Source of the DNA: Fusarium oxysporum f. sp. lycopersici 4287
Lineage: Eukaryota > Ascomycota > Sordariomycetes > Hypocreales > Nectriaceae
Length of the DNA: 50,708 nt
Direction of reading: 5' to 3'
Assembly: GCF_000149955.1 (NCBI RefSeq)
Contig: NC_030993.1
Location: forward strand, 127,873 to 178,580
Below are positions 32,429 to 44,287 of the stretch, in pieces. Below the pieces are notes generated by a model. That model saw nothing but the letters and a program-made list of their open reading frames with translations. It did no database searches and had not been told where the DNA came from. Positions within the stretch are counted from its first letter, which is position 1. Every line of letters starts with the position of its first letter. Made by a program: the position numbers and the translations under genes.

Positions 32429-34547
32429 TCATTCCTCGTGTCTTACTATTCTATTTCTCCGAGCCACATCAAGCCTCTCTAGTATTTCGATATGCCATGA
32501 AAACTCAGCCACACTCTGGCTGAATCGAGCGAGGTTCCTCTTTCCACCCAGAATTACATCCTCCACATCGTCGGGCAGTAGATCCTTGAATATCGGAAAG
32601 ATCGTCGCAACCATCAGGATGATAGTCATAGTAAAGGTACTTGAAAAAAAGGGACATGGTTAGTAATAGCCAAAACAATAGCGGTAGGATCACTCACACC
32701 ATCCCAGTAGGGAACAAACATGTCAAACTATTTACCGTCTGGACATCAAATACCTTGATAAACCCCATGCATCCATCCAAACAAGACTTGGATCGTTTAA
32801 GAACTGCGTCTTTGCAAGGATGGGATTCGAAGTTGTCGATATTGAGAACAATGAATTCGATGAAAGGCCTGTGTATAATGTATTGGCCTGCATAGTATCT
32901 CCCCTTGAGTCTCAAGATGTTCCATGAGTTATTGCCGACTGGGATGCCCTGAATACGCGCTGTTGGCGATTGGAGACTTGCAGGAGAGCTTGTATCAGCC
33001 CCTGTCATTGGGACATCTTGAGACGGGTTGCTAAGGAGGAACTCGGGTAGGTTGCGGTATATGGCAGAGTGATGCGACCAGAGATCTTCCGATATTCTGA
33101 GCAGCCAGGATGCGTAGTTTGATCGTCTTGTCCGGAACTGCTCCTTGTCATCGTAAACAACACTGTTAACAGTGTTCAGAAAGCGTCTGATGGCTGAGTT
33201 TGTGGTTATTTGAAACGCGACGAGCTCTTCCTGGCTCCTTATCGAGTTTGCTTCTGATGACTCTGGTACGGATGGCGAGATAGGGTGGTTTTCAGCAGTA
33301 AAGGCTGGGTATGGGATTTTGTCTTCATATCTTGCTATACCAGATGGTGACACAACTGATATCTCAGATATGAAATCACATTCGTATATGAAGGATATCC
33401 AGTACAAGCGACGGAAGCCATCAGAGATACTCTCGTTCTTTGCTTGTAATTGCGCCATGCTCTCGCACTTGACAGCCGTTGCGTGCGCCCAGTGAAAGGC
33501 TTCTGCTACTGCACCCGACGCACCCATGTAGATGCTAAATCGTCAGTTATTTCTATAAGGCGTGGGATGGCGGCTCACCTTGCAAGCATATTGGCCTGAG
33601 CAGCTTCTAATGACATATCAGTGGAGACGTAGCCAAGTATCAACCTTGCTTTGCACCATAATTCGCTTCTCAGCTGATCCTCAGGAATGTTTGAGCTGTT
33701 TGAGAAGGGTTGACTGTATCTACGGTTCTTTCCGATGCATATGTCAGACTGCCCACTTGAACTCAGTAATGCCAGACAAAGGACCACAAGAAGCAGGCCG
33801 TATTGCGGCATATCAACCGTTGCTGTCTCATCATTTCCGTAAACCTCTCTCGCTGTTACCATCTCGAAGATATTGAGAATATTGCTCTTTGACAGCAGAG
33901 GGAAGAAAATGTTGACTTTTGTAAAATAGAGGTGAATCAAGTCGTGCAGTCGTGCTATACTATCGTCACGAGACGAGCTAAAGTATGAGCTATCGTAGAG
34001 CTTCCACGAGGAAAGAGGCTGCGAAGTTGTTGAGGGATGCTTGCTGTTCTGCTGCTCTTGAAAGAAGACTTCAGTTGCATCTGCATAGCTCGGCAAGTCC
34101 TGTTGATCTGTGCTGTTCTCTGACAGAAGAGCCTGGACCAAGCTCCATGNNNNNNNNNNNNNNNNNNNNNNNNNNNNNNNNNNNNNNNNNNNNNNNNNNN
34201 NNNNNNNNNNNNNNNNNNNNNNNNNNNNNNNNNNNNNNNNNNNNNNNNNNNNNNNNNNNNNNNNNNNNNNNNNNNNNNNNNNNNNNNNNNNNNNNNNNNN
34301 NNNNNNNNNNNNNNNNNNNNNNNNNNNNNNNNNNNNNNNNNNNNNNNNNNNNNNNNNNNNNNNNNNNNNNNNNNNNNNNNNNNNNNNNNNNNNNNNNNNN
34401 NNNNNNNNNNNNNNNNNNNNNNNNNNNNNNNNNNNNNNNNNNNNNNNNNNNNNNNNNNNNNNTTCCGCATCGACATTTTGTGAAGCGCAGAGGCCGCATC
34501 TTGCGATAAGCGAGCGTCACAGCGTGTCTTGCGCATGCGGCAGTTTA
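32429..34547 (-). CDS. Zn2Cys6 transcription factor interrupted by an assembly gap
   Basis: Exons read from the minus strand are 34149-33579 (open into the gap), 33534-32698 and 32639-32429. The joints restore NMLASIYMGASGAVAEAFHW and PTGMVTFTMT. The regulator domain is clear: IARLHDLIHLYFTKVNIFFP, RLYWISFIYECDF and NNSWNILRLKGRYYAGQYII with HRPFIE. Beyond the gap (34463-34547) is half a zinc cluster, CRMRKTRCDAR, and then, one frame away, RCGLCASQNVDAE. The codon that should be the first Cys is TAA. Whether these defects are real or contig-end errors cannot be told. No start codon is visible. Confidence 0.65.
34150..34462. other. Assembly gap (313 N)
   Basis: A run of unknown bases lies inside the regulator gene. 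Its true length may differ from 313. Confidence 0.95.
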
Positions 34548-34550
34548 CTT

Positions 34551-35057
34551 ATGCGTTGTATCACTCGTCTACGATGGGGGAATTGATTGTATGACATTCT
34601 GATGGGGGAGGAAGCTGATGTTGATAGGGCAAGAGTTCAAGAGTCTGGATCTGGTGGTGGTGAGGATTGAGCAGGCGGTCAGAGCTGGCAGAGAACCAGA
34701 AGGGTTAGCAGTTGCCGCCAAAGACTACTATGTAAGCTGTAGAGCATATAAGTCTTTATTTGAATTAGTGGCAATGAGAAAGAAGTTATTGTATGATAAC
34801 CAACGCTGATTAATATGGTTGTTCTTGCTGGCCAGGATATGAGAAAAGATATGACTCACGGGTGTATTTGGGGGATGATGTAACAAGGTTATGGACCAGG
34901 TCCAAGGCTGCTGCGATTGTATCTGTGATAGGGAAGTGCCAAAAGCTTGGATGAGGTTATTGCAAACAAGTTTGATGCTTTTATCTTTATTCATTGACGT
35001 CTCTGCCGAGGCTGGTCTAGACTCAGCCTGTCGTGAAACTATAAAGCAGGGCTCTTT
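34551..35057. other. Intergenic, nothing recognised
   Basis: Only short unrelated frames are present between the regulator and the subtilase 3' end. Confidence 0.4.
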
Positions 35058-36142
35058 TCAAGACACACGGTTGTCGTTATATGCGAGGCGGTTACTGCTG
35101 TAACGCGTATCTGTAATTACCCCGTTCAAACTCGCGCCGAGAATCCGCTCCCTCACAGCCTTAAAGCCCCTTAGGTTCTCGCTGGAAATAAAGTACGCGG
35201 CTAGACCAGTAACATGCGCCGCTGCCGCGCTCGTGCCAGATTCATACTTCATTCCATTATCAACATAGTTCCAGGCGCTAGCGATGTGAGCACCTGGGGC
35301 GAACATATCAACACAGCGGCCGTAGTTGGAGAAAGGAGCACGGCAGTCATCGGGGCCACTTGCAGCGACTGTGATGGCAGTATCGGCTGAGGCAGGGGAG
35401 AAGGCACCGGCGAAGGTGGCGTGGTTCCCTGCTGCAACAACCACTGTGATCCCAGCATCAGTAGCATTCTTTACCGCAAAGTTGACACTGGCATTGTACA
35501 GACCGCCTACAGATACGTTGATGACGCTCCTGTCAGCAATACCTTTCGCAATGGCGTCATTAGTAGCCCAACTAATGCCCTGTCGGATCCATAGCATGTT
35601 ACTTCTGCCGCTTTTGCTTACCACCTTGACCGAAATCATGGTGCAACTCTTAGCCACACCATACGTTTTCCCTCCGATAATTCCTGCGATATGAGTGCCA
35701 TGGCCTGATTCATCGTCATCTGGTGACCCTAAGACGAAGTTTGCTCCCCGGAAAGCTCGGCCAGAGAATTCGGCATGTGAGAAATTGATGCCAGAGTCAA
35801 CAACGTAGACATATGCGCCGGAGCCCGCGGTTGCATCGTAGCGGTATCGGCGTAAACCGTCATTTCTGGCATGAACTTGGGAGATCCGTGCGAGGTTCCA
35901 AGGGGCATCGAGCTGTAATTTAGATCTACGCGTTACTTCAGGGCGGTGAGCAATGGCTTCCGAGGTATCGGGTCGCCGTCGTGGACCAAGTATCTTTCTC
36001 GACACCCGTAGACTATTCTCTGTTAATATGTAGTCCAACGCTTGCTGTAGACGGGACTTACCATCTCAATGGTAGTTCTGGAATACCATGTTTTCCGGTC
36101 ATCTTGGATCTCCTGCTTCTCGACATTACATGGTGTAGTGGA
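35058..36142 (-). CDS. Subtilisin-like serine protease (S8, proteinase K type), 5' end defective or missing
   Basis: The main exon is 36017-35058. An upstream exon 36142-36062 joins through a GTAAGT...CAGAG intron to give CNVEKQEIQDDRKTWYSRTT before NSLRVSRKI, which resembles the end of an inhibitor-I9 prodomain. The catalytic triad is intact: Asp in YVVDSGINFSH, His in GHGTHIAG and Ser in SGTSAAAAHVTG, with the oxyanion Asn in VVVAAGN. The usual SGTSMAxPH reads SGTSAAAAH, losing the conserved Pro. Upstream of 36142 is a stop, and I find no in-frame ATG, signal peptide or full prodomain. Either an upstream exon was missed or the gene is 5'-truncated. Confidence 0.75.
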
Positions 36143-37060
36143 CTATTGTATAACAATGGAGCTTTGGGGGGAAGGTTGCGACAGCTTCTTCTATACCAAG
36201 AATATTTATAAGGTTGGCTGTGGTTGAGTTATTACGAAGTTTTTTAGAGTAACCTTTTAAGACTTTATCTTTATTATAGAGCTGATGTATATTATTTGAC
36301 TTTTAGAAGCAGTTAATGTCGGGTGCAAAAAACTGATATTGTGTTGCGTGAAACTATTAACTTTCATATATGAACCTTGTCAGATGCCTTGATGACAAAG
36401 ATCAAAAAGGAATAAATATAACTTTAAACTAAAACTTTGGTTATTCCACCCCATAAAGCTTATAGATAGCTCTATTATGTCCCGATTTATAACCAGGTTT
36501 TATAAAGTTAACAGAGACAGATTTAACAAGATGGAAAGGTTTATCTGCTTGGGCATGTCAAACGATACAATTTAGACACAGGAACTTTACAATTGAGCTT
36601 GGGCTATGGACGAGATTCAGCAAGATAATGTATCGTGATCTTGCCATATGTGTTAGCAGCCTAAAGCTTAACCTTATGGGCAGCAATCGATCAAGTAACT
36701 ACAGCAAGATCATGGGAGTCATGAGTAACCTAAACCCGGTGAGCTCGCTTGCCTTACAAGTTGCAGTCAAGTTCGGAGCAAATGTACATGATCATTTGCA
36801 ATAGCAATGACTGGAGTATTGACTAGCTCCATTATATTGAAACAGACCTCAGAGGACATTGGTGATGCCGCTGCGTGAAGCGATCGGATCTCCAATGTAG
36901 ATTCGAGCCTGACTAATCTCCAGGCCACAGCGCCAGACCCATCGGAGTTCCTCCGCTCAAACAGCTTACCCCAAAACGGCTCGACACCAAGCCTATAAAA
37001 TATTCCAACAGCATCTCACGGCCGTCATCTTCAGCCAAGCTATACATAACCTCCAACAAA
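36143..37060. other. Intergenic; promoter of the lactonase at the right end
   Basis: This stretch is AT-rich to about 36850 with no gene. TTACCCC lies at about 36966 and TATAAAAT at 36993-37000, 61-68 bp before the lactonase ATG. Confidence 0.45.
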
Positions 37061-38047
37061 ATGAACTTTTATCCACCGCCACCCGTGATCAAAGCAGAGG
37101 TTTATCTGCGCATCCCAGACGACAAGCGTTGTTTAGGCCAAGAGTCAGAATGGCGCGGGGGCTTTGCGGGGTCGTTCCAGCACATCTTTCTCGAAGGTCC
37201 AGTCGTCGACAGCGCTGGGAATCTCTATGTCGTGGATATTCCGTACGGTCGCATTCTCAAGATTGATAGCGAGAAGAATGTTACTGTTGCGTGCACTTGG
37301 GATGGCGAGCCGAATGGGCTCGTGGGGACGGCCAACGGGGATTTGTTGGTGGCGGACTACAAGCAGGTATGGACAACTCGTGTCTGAGTTTATGAGTGAC
37401 GCTGATTATAACAGGGCATATTGTCATTTAATCCTGAGACAGGCAAGATTGGTCCAAAGTTGACGAGAAAGAATCTCGAGCGATTCAAGGGCCCGAACGA
37501 CTTAATCGTTGACTCAAGGGGCAACCTTTACTTCACCGACCAAGGCCAGACCGGCATGACAGATCCAACTGGTCGCGTCTACCGTTTATCGCCTGATGGG
37601 AGACTTGACACTCTGCTTGACAATGGTCCCTCACCCAATGGTCTCGTCCTCTCACGAGACGAGCGCTTCCTCTACGTCGCCATGACACGGGCAAACCAAG
37701 TCTGGCGCCTACCCCTACACGCAGATGGCACTACCTCCAAAGCCGGCGTGTTCTTCCAGTCTTTCGGCAACGCAGGTCCTGATGGTCTTGCCCTCGACGA
37801 AGAAGGCAATTTGTTCATCTGTCATCCAAGTCTTGGTTCAATCTTTGTGGTGGATACACATGGAGTACCCAAGGCTCGAATTGTTAGTGGATCGCCTGGA
37901 ATCAATCTGACAAATTGCTGTTTTGGAGGACCGGAGCATAAGACCTTGTATATTACTGATAGTTTGGAGGGGAATATTCAGACAGTGGCGTGGCATTGCC
38001 GGGGAGCGGTGGCTGCGCCGTCACTGAAACAACGCAAAGAGCAGTAA
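37061..38047 (+). CDS. SMP-30/gluconolactonase-family lactonase
   Basis: There are two exons, 37061-37366 and 37415-38047, coding for 312 residues. The six-bladed propeller shows the SMP-30 metal ligands: Glu45 in FLEGPVVD, Asn in KGPNDLIVD, Asn in PSPNGLVLS and Asp in GPDGLALDEEG. Repeated strand motifs (GNLYVVD, GNLYFTD, GNLFICH) mark the blades. It would hydrolyse an aldonolactone or a related lactone to the open acid using a divalent metal. There is no signal peptide, so it is cytosolic. It starts the run of catabolic genes that continues to 50.4 kb and precedes a sugar/quinate-type transporter on the same strand, which supports a sugar-acid role. Confidence 0.88.
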
Positions 38048-38835
38048 ACAATGATTAATTTGAACTTGGACCGGCTAATGCCTTGCTTGTGACTACCATA
38101 ACGCGACTTGATAGCCATAGCTCTTGTATCATCGACCCAAATAGGCGCAGAGACATCAGATAGATGATTCCCTCATGATTTCATTATTGTTTCTCCAGCC
38201 ACAGCTTCAAGTTCAAACCAGTATACCGGCGGTCATCTTCACACTTCGCTGGGACTTTACGCGTTGGTCTCACATCATCATCACTGCAAATCTCTCTGCC
38301 AGTCGGCCTAAGACTTCATGGACGCAAAATTATCTCCGACAAACGCGGACCAAAATCCACTAACTCAACCTGCTCCGTCAAGCTGCGGCCTTTCTCCAGG
38401 GCTTTTCCCGATGTAACACAATCTTTGACTCGTGACGAGGGGTACCTCAGCTTCGTCAGCAACTTCCTCAAATCTACGCTCCGAAACCTGTGCCGGGCCC
38501 AGCCCGATGGCACTAGGACATGCTCCGACGACAACACTTTGACTCCACGCTAAACAAGGGGCCCACCCCAAGTTCTGGGGAAGTTTGGATCTCGGGGAAC
38601 CAAGATCATCCCCGCCTTTTTCTCCGCGACGTGAGCGTTGCATTTTTCTCCACGCTTCTACCGTTTGGAGTCGGCGACCCCCGTTGACTCTCTGGGGAAG
38701 GTTTTCCGCCAGGCTGGGCAGGATATATTGCACCCCCTTTTCTCCTCTACACGATCTTCTTTCCTCAGTTTCAAGCTCTTGTCTGCATCCCTCTCATTCT
38801 CCTACCTTCACCCGTGGCAATAATCACAATTCACA
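38048..38835 (+). promoter_or_regulatory. Promoter of the quinate/sugar transporter with repeated CreA-type sites
   Basis: TCTGGGGAAG occurs at 38574-38583 and again at 38691-38700, with TCGGGGAAC near 38592 and CGACCCCC at 38675. A TATATT element lies near 38722, and CT-rich DNA follows up to the ATG. Paired CreA-type sites are the arrangement known to give strong glucose repression in aspergilli. Confidence 0.5.
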
Positions 38836-40588
38836 ATGGCAAGACCGAATATGATCAAGGCCACGAGACGGGCCATCAAAGATAGTCCCAAGGAGATCTT
38901 CAACAGGTATCTTCTCTTTTGTACATGCATTTGGAGTTTCTCTGGTGTCGCCAAGGGTTTCGATGAAGGTTAGTCTGACATCCATCCGCTGCCAACGCCA
39001 ACTAATCACTTGGCATTTGAATAGGAAACATCGCCTCCCTCGTCATCATGGAGGTTTTCAAAGAGCGTTTCGGAATCGATAAACAGACCGATCATCAATA
39101 TGCAAACACCAAAGGCTGGATCGTGGCTATCGCTACGGCTGGTGCAGTCTTTGGATGTTTGGGTTGTGTTTGGCTCACCCAGCGTCTGGGACGAACGCGT
39201 ACCTTTCAGTTCTTCACTGTTGTCTACATGGCTGGTATCTTTGGTCAGACATTTAGCAATGGAAACCTTGGAGCCCTTTATGCCACTCGTGTCATTTCTG
39301 GTATTGGTATTGGCGCGACAACTGTCTTGCCTTCGGTCTACATCGCAGAGGTATGACTTCCCTTCTTACTCTGTAGCATCTCCAATTGACGAGTAACTCT
39401 GTTCAGATTTCGCCCCAGCCTATCCGCGGTCTCTTAACCCTCCAATACACCTGCTGTCAACAGCTCGGCGTCGTCTTCGGCTTCTTCTTCAACTACGGTG
39501 TCACCAAGTACCACGCCGGAACAAACCTCCAATGGCAGCTCCCTACCGCACTTCAGCTCATTCCCGCCCTCATCTGGGGCGTCGGCACATTCTTCACTCC
39601 GGAGACTCCCCGCTTTTTGCTCAGCCAGAATAAGAGAACAGAGGCGCTTGCTACTTTGTCTCGCTTCCGAGGGCTTCCAGAAGATCATCCTTATGTTCAA
39701 TCTGAGTTTCAAGGTATTGAGAGTCAGCTGAACCATGAGATTGAAATTGTTTCTGGTGCCAATACTTGGGACTTGATCAAGGAGACCTTCACAGATCTCT
39801 CCAACCGACGACGCTTTGTTCTCATGTTTGCTTGCCACGTCTTTGGACAGTGGTCCGGTGCCAATGCCATCACTCAGTACAGCCCTACTATTTTTGGCTA
39901 TCTTGGTATTGAGGGCACTGAAGCTCGCTTCCTGGCAACTGGGTGCTACGCCATCTTAAAGTTTGTTTCTGTTCTCGTCTTCTCCGTGTTTGTCATCGAC
40001 TTCATCGGCCGACGTCGATCTCTCATGACCGGTATCACCATGCAGATCTTCACTCTGGCTTTTGTCGGTGCTTACCTCAAAGTCACCAATGGCTGGACTC
40101 CCGAGAAGATTGAGGCTAGCTCGTCTGCCATGGCAGCTAGTCGCGCAGCCATTGCGGCCATCTACATCCACGCCATCGCTTGGTCCATCGGCTGGTTCTC
40201 CATCCCTTACCTTGTCTCGGCCGAAGTCTTCCCTCTGAGAATTCGTTCTATCAACGTGTCCATCCTCATGGCTGTTCATTGGGCCATGTACTTTGGCTGC
40301 TCACGAGCTATGCCTTCTCTGTTGGCAGCGACCCAGCGTTATGGCGCTTTCATGTTCTTCCTTAGCATTTGTACTATCTCTCTTGTTTATGTCTACTTTG
40401 CTATGCCTGAGACCTCTGGTCGATCGTTGGAGAGCATGGACAAGTTGTTTGAGAGACCCTGGTACACGGTGCATAAGATTGCCTACCCTACTGCTGATGA
40501 TCTGAAGCCTGCAGCACGAGAGATTATTGAACCTGAGATGAAGGATCAGGAGTCTGTGGTCTCGAAACATGTCGAGAACAGATACTAA
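38836..40588 (+). CDS. MFS transporter, quinate/sugar-acid permease-like
   Basis: There are three exons: 38836-38968, 39025-39350 and 39407-40588, coding for 546 residues. Sugar-porter motifs are present: SGVAKGFDEG in helix 1, QRLGRTRTF, RVISGIGIGA, PETPRFLL, DFIGRRRS and PETSGRSLESMDKLF. The N-terminus and the long helix-1 loop (ERFGIDKQTDHQYANTKG) resemble the fungal quinate/galacturonate-type permeases more than the hexose carriers. It would be a 12-helix plasma-membrane proton symporter. Lying directly after the lactonase and before a regulator, it is the likely importer for the cluster substrate. Confidence 0.88.
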
Positions 40589-40869
40589 GTGTTGAAAATG
40601 AAGAGTTTGCAAGATTAGATGATTATAGTTAGGCTTTATGTTGATGGTGTTGTAAATAAAGTCTCTTGGCTTCAGCAAAAATACATGTCTTACATGAATG
40701 TCAAACTTAACCTGTTCCTATTCTGGCGAACAATTTGCGGGGCAAAGCACGTGATAGCTCCCCTCTATTTCTGTAGGCTTCTCATTATTGGAGCATTTAT
40801 ACCAAGCCGCCCCCAGACTTCTCCTCCAACACCCCAGGTCTCGCTCCAACCAATCACGTAGGGAAGAGG

Positions 40870-43230
40870 ATGTCGCGTCTCCCAAGACTTCCAGCGTGTC
40901 AATCTTGCGCACAGAAAAAGACAAAGGTCGGGTTTAGTAACAGTAATATTCTTCATACAAATTACTGACTGGAAAATCCCAGTGTGACAATAATAGGCCA
41001 AAGTGCTCTCTTTGCACACGCAATGGCCTGGAATGTCTCGTCTCGTGCACTGACTCCAACACTAGTGGCCAGTTGTCGAGAGCGTGGGTATCTCACCATG
41101 CCTCGTCTTGCCTATTCTGACAGATAATTACAACACAGCATGATCGACGAGCTTGAGCGAAAAGAGCAAGAATTGTACAACAGGCTTCAAGAACTCGAGT
41201 CGGTCGCAGTCGCCGACCCAAGCACCGTGGATACCTCAAGTCCAGATGACAGGCATACTGTGAGATCCATAGCAGCGTCATCGCCCGCTACACGCGAAGG
41301 AGCCAGCTTGAGGTATGCGTCCATGGTGATAATAAGCTTGGATTGATTCAGTTAACATATGTCGATAGCTTCATCGCACACCTATTCTCAGACGCAAATT
41401 GGAGAAAGTCGCATGCCACGTTGCTGAGAACACTGGCAGATGCACACGGTACCGATGAAGTCTCGATAGCCCCATGCTCTTTGCCATCCGCAGTAGAGAC
41501 ACAGATGTTGTTCGATAAATAGTCAGTTGAACGTACCCAATCTCTAGTCATCAACTAACGGTACTGCAGCTTGAGTTGGGCGCACATACAAAACCCATTT
41601 CTCCTCCGTAGAAGTGTCTGGGCACTGCATCAACGCCTCTTCAATGGTCAGGGCACTCCACGAAAGCATCCAGCCATGACCTGTTCAGAGCTTTCATGAT
41701 TTGTGCCATTGGGGCAGTTCTGCCTTACCGCAACAAGCTACACCATCGCCATCCAGAAGCATACTATAATGCAGCTCTACAACACCTGGGTGCCGAATTT
41801 CTGACTCGGGGCCTAGATTCTGTTCAAGACTTATTGCTGATATGTAGATTTGGCATCTACCATCCCATTGGTACGTAAAGCCTGACCTCGACCATCAGTA
41901 CCATGCTGATTGAATGACAGGCACTTCCATTTGGGACGTTGTTCGGCTTTGCGGACGTCTCTGTATTGAACTTGGGCTCCATAATGGTACCGATATCCGA
42001 GGCGATCTACTACAAACACAGCTCAGAAGGAGAATATTCTGGCAATTCTATTTGATCGATCGGTACAGCTCAACAACTCTGGATCGTCCATTTTTGATCG
42101 ACGACGCGGATATCGAGACAAAGTTTCCAGTTGAAGTCAGCGACGAGGAACTCGAAGCCGCCAGTCAGGATGTTCAAAGCCTCGATTCCTTGAACTTTAC
42201 TCGCGAGCCTAATGTGCAGAATGAAATGACCGTCTTCTTTATCTCTGTGCGGCTGAGACAGATATCGTCACATATACAGACCGAGTTCTCCAAGCTGAGG
42301 CGGAAGATCTCCAATACCAGGTCGAAGCACTTACTCGCGGGTCACGTCCATGTTGTCATGACGAAACTGTTAAGGGAATTGAAAGACTGGAGAAGCAGAA
42401 ATCCCATCCTACAAGAGCCGAGTTGCCTCTACGAAACACAAGAGTGGTATGACTTGCTAATTGCCCGCGAGAGATTATCTGTCCTCCGTCGCGCAATTGA
42501 TCTAGTCCCAAAAGTCAATGGATCTCCACCAAAAGAGATCTTGACAGTCTTTCTCGGATCTGCGCTGGAGACTATTGAGAGATATCACATCATATGTCAG
42601 AAACGAGAGATGATGACACATACACGAAGCTACTTCCATATGCTCTTCACGGCTGGGTTGTCGGTCATGTACTGCATATCTGTATCCAAGAAGATTACTC
42701 AGGAAGACATGCGCGCATCTTATCAAGGTCTGCTCCGTTGCCAAGAGCTATTGAATAGCGTCGCACGACAACTCCCGGATGCTAAAAGCTATGTCTCCGT
42801 CTTTGAAGCTCTGCACCGAGATGTATCACAAAGGCTATGGCCCAACGTGCGAGATATGTCTGTAGGTCTCCCGGTTGATCCAGCTTTGGGTTTCCCGAAC
42901 GATATCAGCAACTTTAATGGACGAAGTTTCTCTCCGGACCTCGGCACAAGTTCTTTACCCAATACCTTGGGAAACATGCCGGACTTTTCCACAAATCGCC
43001 AGTTTTTTGACCAGGGCTTGCAGACGAGGACGGGTCTGCTGGACCCTGTAAGCCAGTTTGCTGTTCCAGGGCAAGATGGGAATGAAATATCTGAGGAATA
43101 TCAGGATGGATCGTCGGTCAATTGGGCGCTGCTCAACTACGATTCGTTATGGAATATGGAGTCTGCGCTCGGTCAATATGTTTATGGAGATCCTACGAAT
43201 CCCAGTGTATGGGACGGCTTTGAGTTTTAA
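40870..43230 (+). CDS. Zn2Cys6 transcription factor, one-base frameshift
   Basis: Exons are 40870-40926, 40983-41083, 41139-41312, 41369-41521, 41570-41870 and 41921-43230. The zinc cluster is complete once the first intron is removed: ACQSCAQKKTK joined to CDNNRPKCSLCTRNGLEC (2-6-6-2-6). A coiled-coil-like ELERKEQELYNRLQELE and the regulator domain follow (YLSWAHIQNPFLLRRSVWAL, DLFRAFMICAIGAVLPYRN, RRRIFWQFYLIDRYSST). The summed exons are 2096 nt, one short of a whole number of codons. The frame changes near 41640-41665 between RLFNGQGT and TKASSHDLF, with no room for an intron. This is either a real one-base deletion or a sequencing error. It is the likely local regulator of the flanking transporter, dehydrogenase and aldolase genes. 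Confidence 0.78.
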
Positions 43231-43315
43231 AGAAGGGCATGATATAAGACAACTTGGTACCATTAATCGTGTATTCTTTGTGAACAATCTATAACTAAAG
43301 ACAAATTCTGCTATC

Positions 43316-44287
43316 TTATGGATTGTTGAGAGCAAACTCCAACAAATACCTCGCTGCCGCCATTCCTGTCTGCATCTGAGTCTCCGCCGTCGCAGCTCCA
43401 ATATGAGGCGTACTAACAGCTCCAACCTCCCAAAGTGAGTGATACCTCTTATAACTAGGGGGTTCCTCCTCGTGACAGTCAAGACCAGCACCCCAGATGA
43501 GTCCTTCAGACAATGCGCGCTTGAGATCATCCTCGTTGACGATACCTCCGCGTGCGGTGTTGATGACGATAGCTGTTCGCTTCATCCTCTTCATCTCAGA
43601 ATAGCTAATGAGGTCTCTTGTTTGTGGGGTAAGAGGCATGTGAACGGTGATGACGTCTGAAGACTCCAAAACCTCTTCAACAGAGCTGGCTCGCTGATGA
43701 GGAATGTCGGCCCATGCATCGGCGGGGAGGAAGGGATCATAAGCAATAACATCTGCCTCAAAAGCGCCTCTGAAGATACTTGCGACGCATTTGCCAATAT
43801 TGCCCATGCCAAGGATGCCAATTGTCTTGCGATGTAGAATCAAACCAGAGCATTTCTCCTTGGGTACAAGAATACCCGAAGACTGCTTGGCAACAATAGA
43901 GCCAACCTGACGAGCAGATGCAGTAGCGAGAGTCAGTACAAGCTCAGCGACTGCTCTTGCATTAACACCAGGAGTGTTGAAGATCTTGATCCCACGTGCA
44001 GCGCAGGCATTAGCATCAATCTTATCAATACCAACGCCCTGCTTGCCGATGGCGATCAAGTTAGGGCAGGCCTTGATGTCCTCTGCAGTCAAGCGAGAGG
44101 ATCTCATGAGGAGGTAGCGTGCTTCTTGCCTCCATTGGCTGTGCTTGGGGTTATCGGGAGTAATGGCGTTGAAGTTCTCTTGGCAGTATGCCATAACTTG
44201 AGGGTGGAATGAGTCCATAACATAGACTGTTGGCTTCCCAGAGGGAAGAGTCTCTGGTGGAGTGTCTGTTACAGCACTTGGTGCCAT
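43316..44287 (-). CDS. D-isomer 2-hydroxyacid dehydrogenase (NAD-dependent)
   Basis: A single exon encodes 323 residues from the ATG at 44287 (MAPSAVTD). An upstream in-frame Met at 44401 exists but lies in the promoter. The Rossmann motif GMGNIG is at 160-165 with Asp184 after the second strand, favouring NAD. The catalytic Arg246 sits in NTARGG, Glu275 in LDCHEEEPP and His295 in TPHIGAAT. It would interconvert a 2-oxo acid and a D-2-hydroxy acid, for example glyoxylate, hydroxypyruvate, pyruvate or a 3-phosphoglycerate-like substrate. It is divergent from the aldolase across 573 bp, so the two are probably controlled together: the aldolase yields pyruvate and an aldehyde, and this enzyme could process the oxo acid side. 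Confidence 0.88.
   Translation of the reverse strand: MAPSAVTDTPPETLPSGKPTVYVMDSFHPQVMAYCQENFNAITPDNPKHSQWRQEARYLLMRSSRLTAEDIKACPNLIAIGKQGVGIDKIDANACAARGIKIFNTPGVNARAVAELVLTLATASARQVGSIVAKQSSGILVPKEKCSGLILHRKTIGILGMGNIGKCVASIFRGAFEADVIAYDPFLPADAWADIPHQRASSVEEVLESSDVITVHMPLTPQTRDLISYSEMKRMKRTAIVINTARGGIVNEDDLKRALSEGLIWGAGLDCHEEEPPSYKRYHSLWEVGAVSTPHIGAATAETQMQTGMAAARYLLEFALNNP

Noticed and set aside
34110..34536. Open frames running through the N block
   Set aside because: They are open only because unknown bases contain no stop codons.
41614..41651. A 38-bp intron restoring the frame of the regulator at 40870
   Set aside because: It is too short, has a poor donor (GTGTCT) and would delete the coding-like ALHQRLFNGQ stretch.
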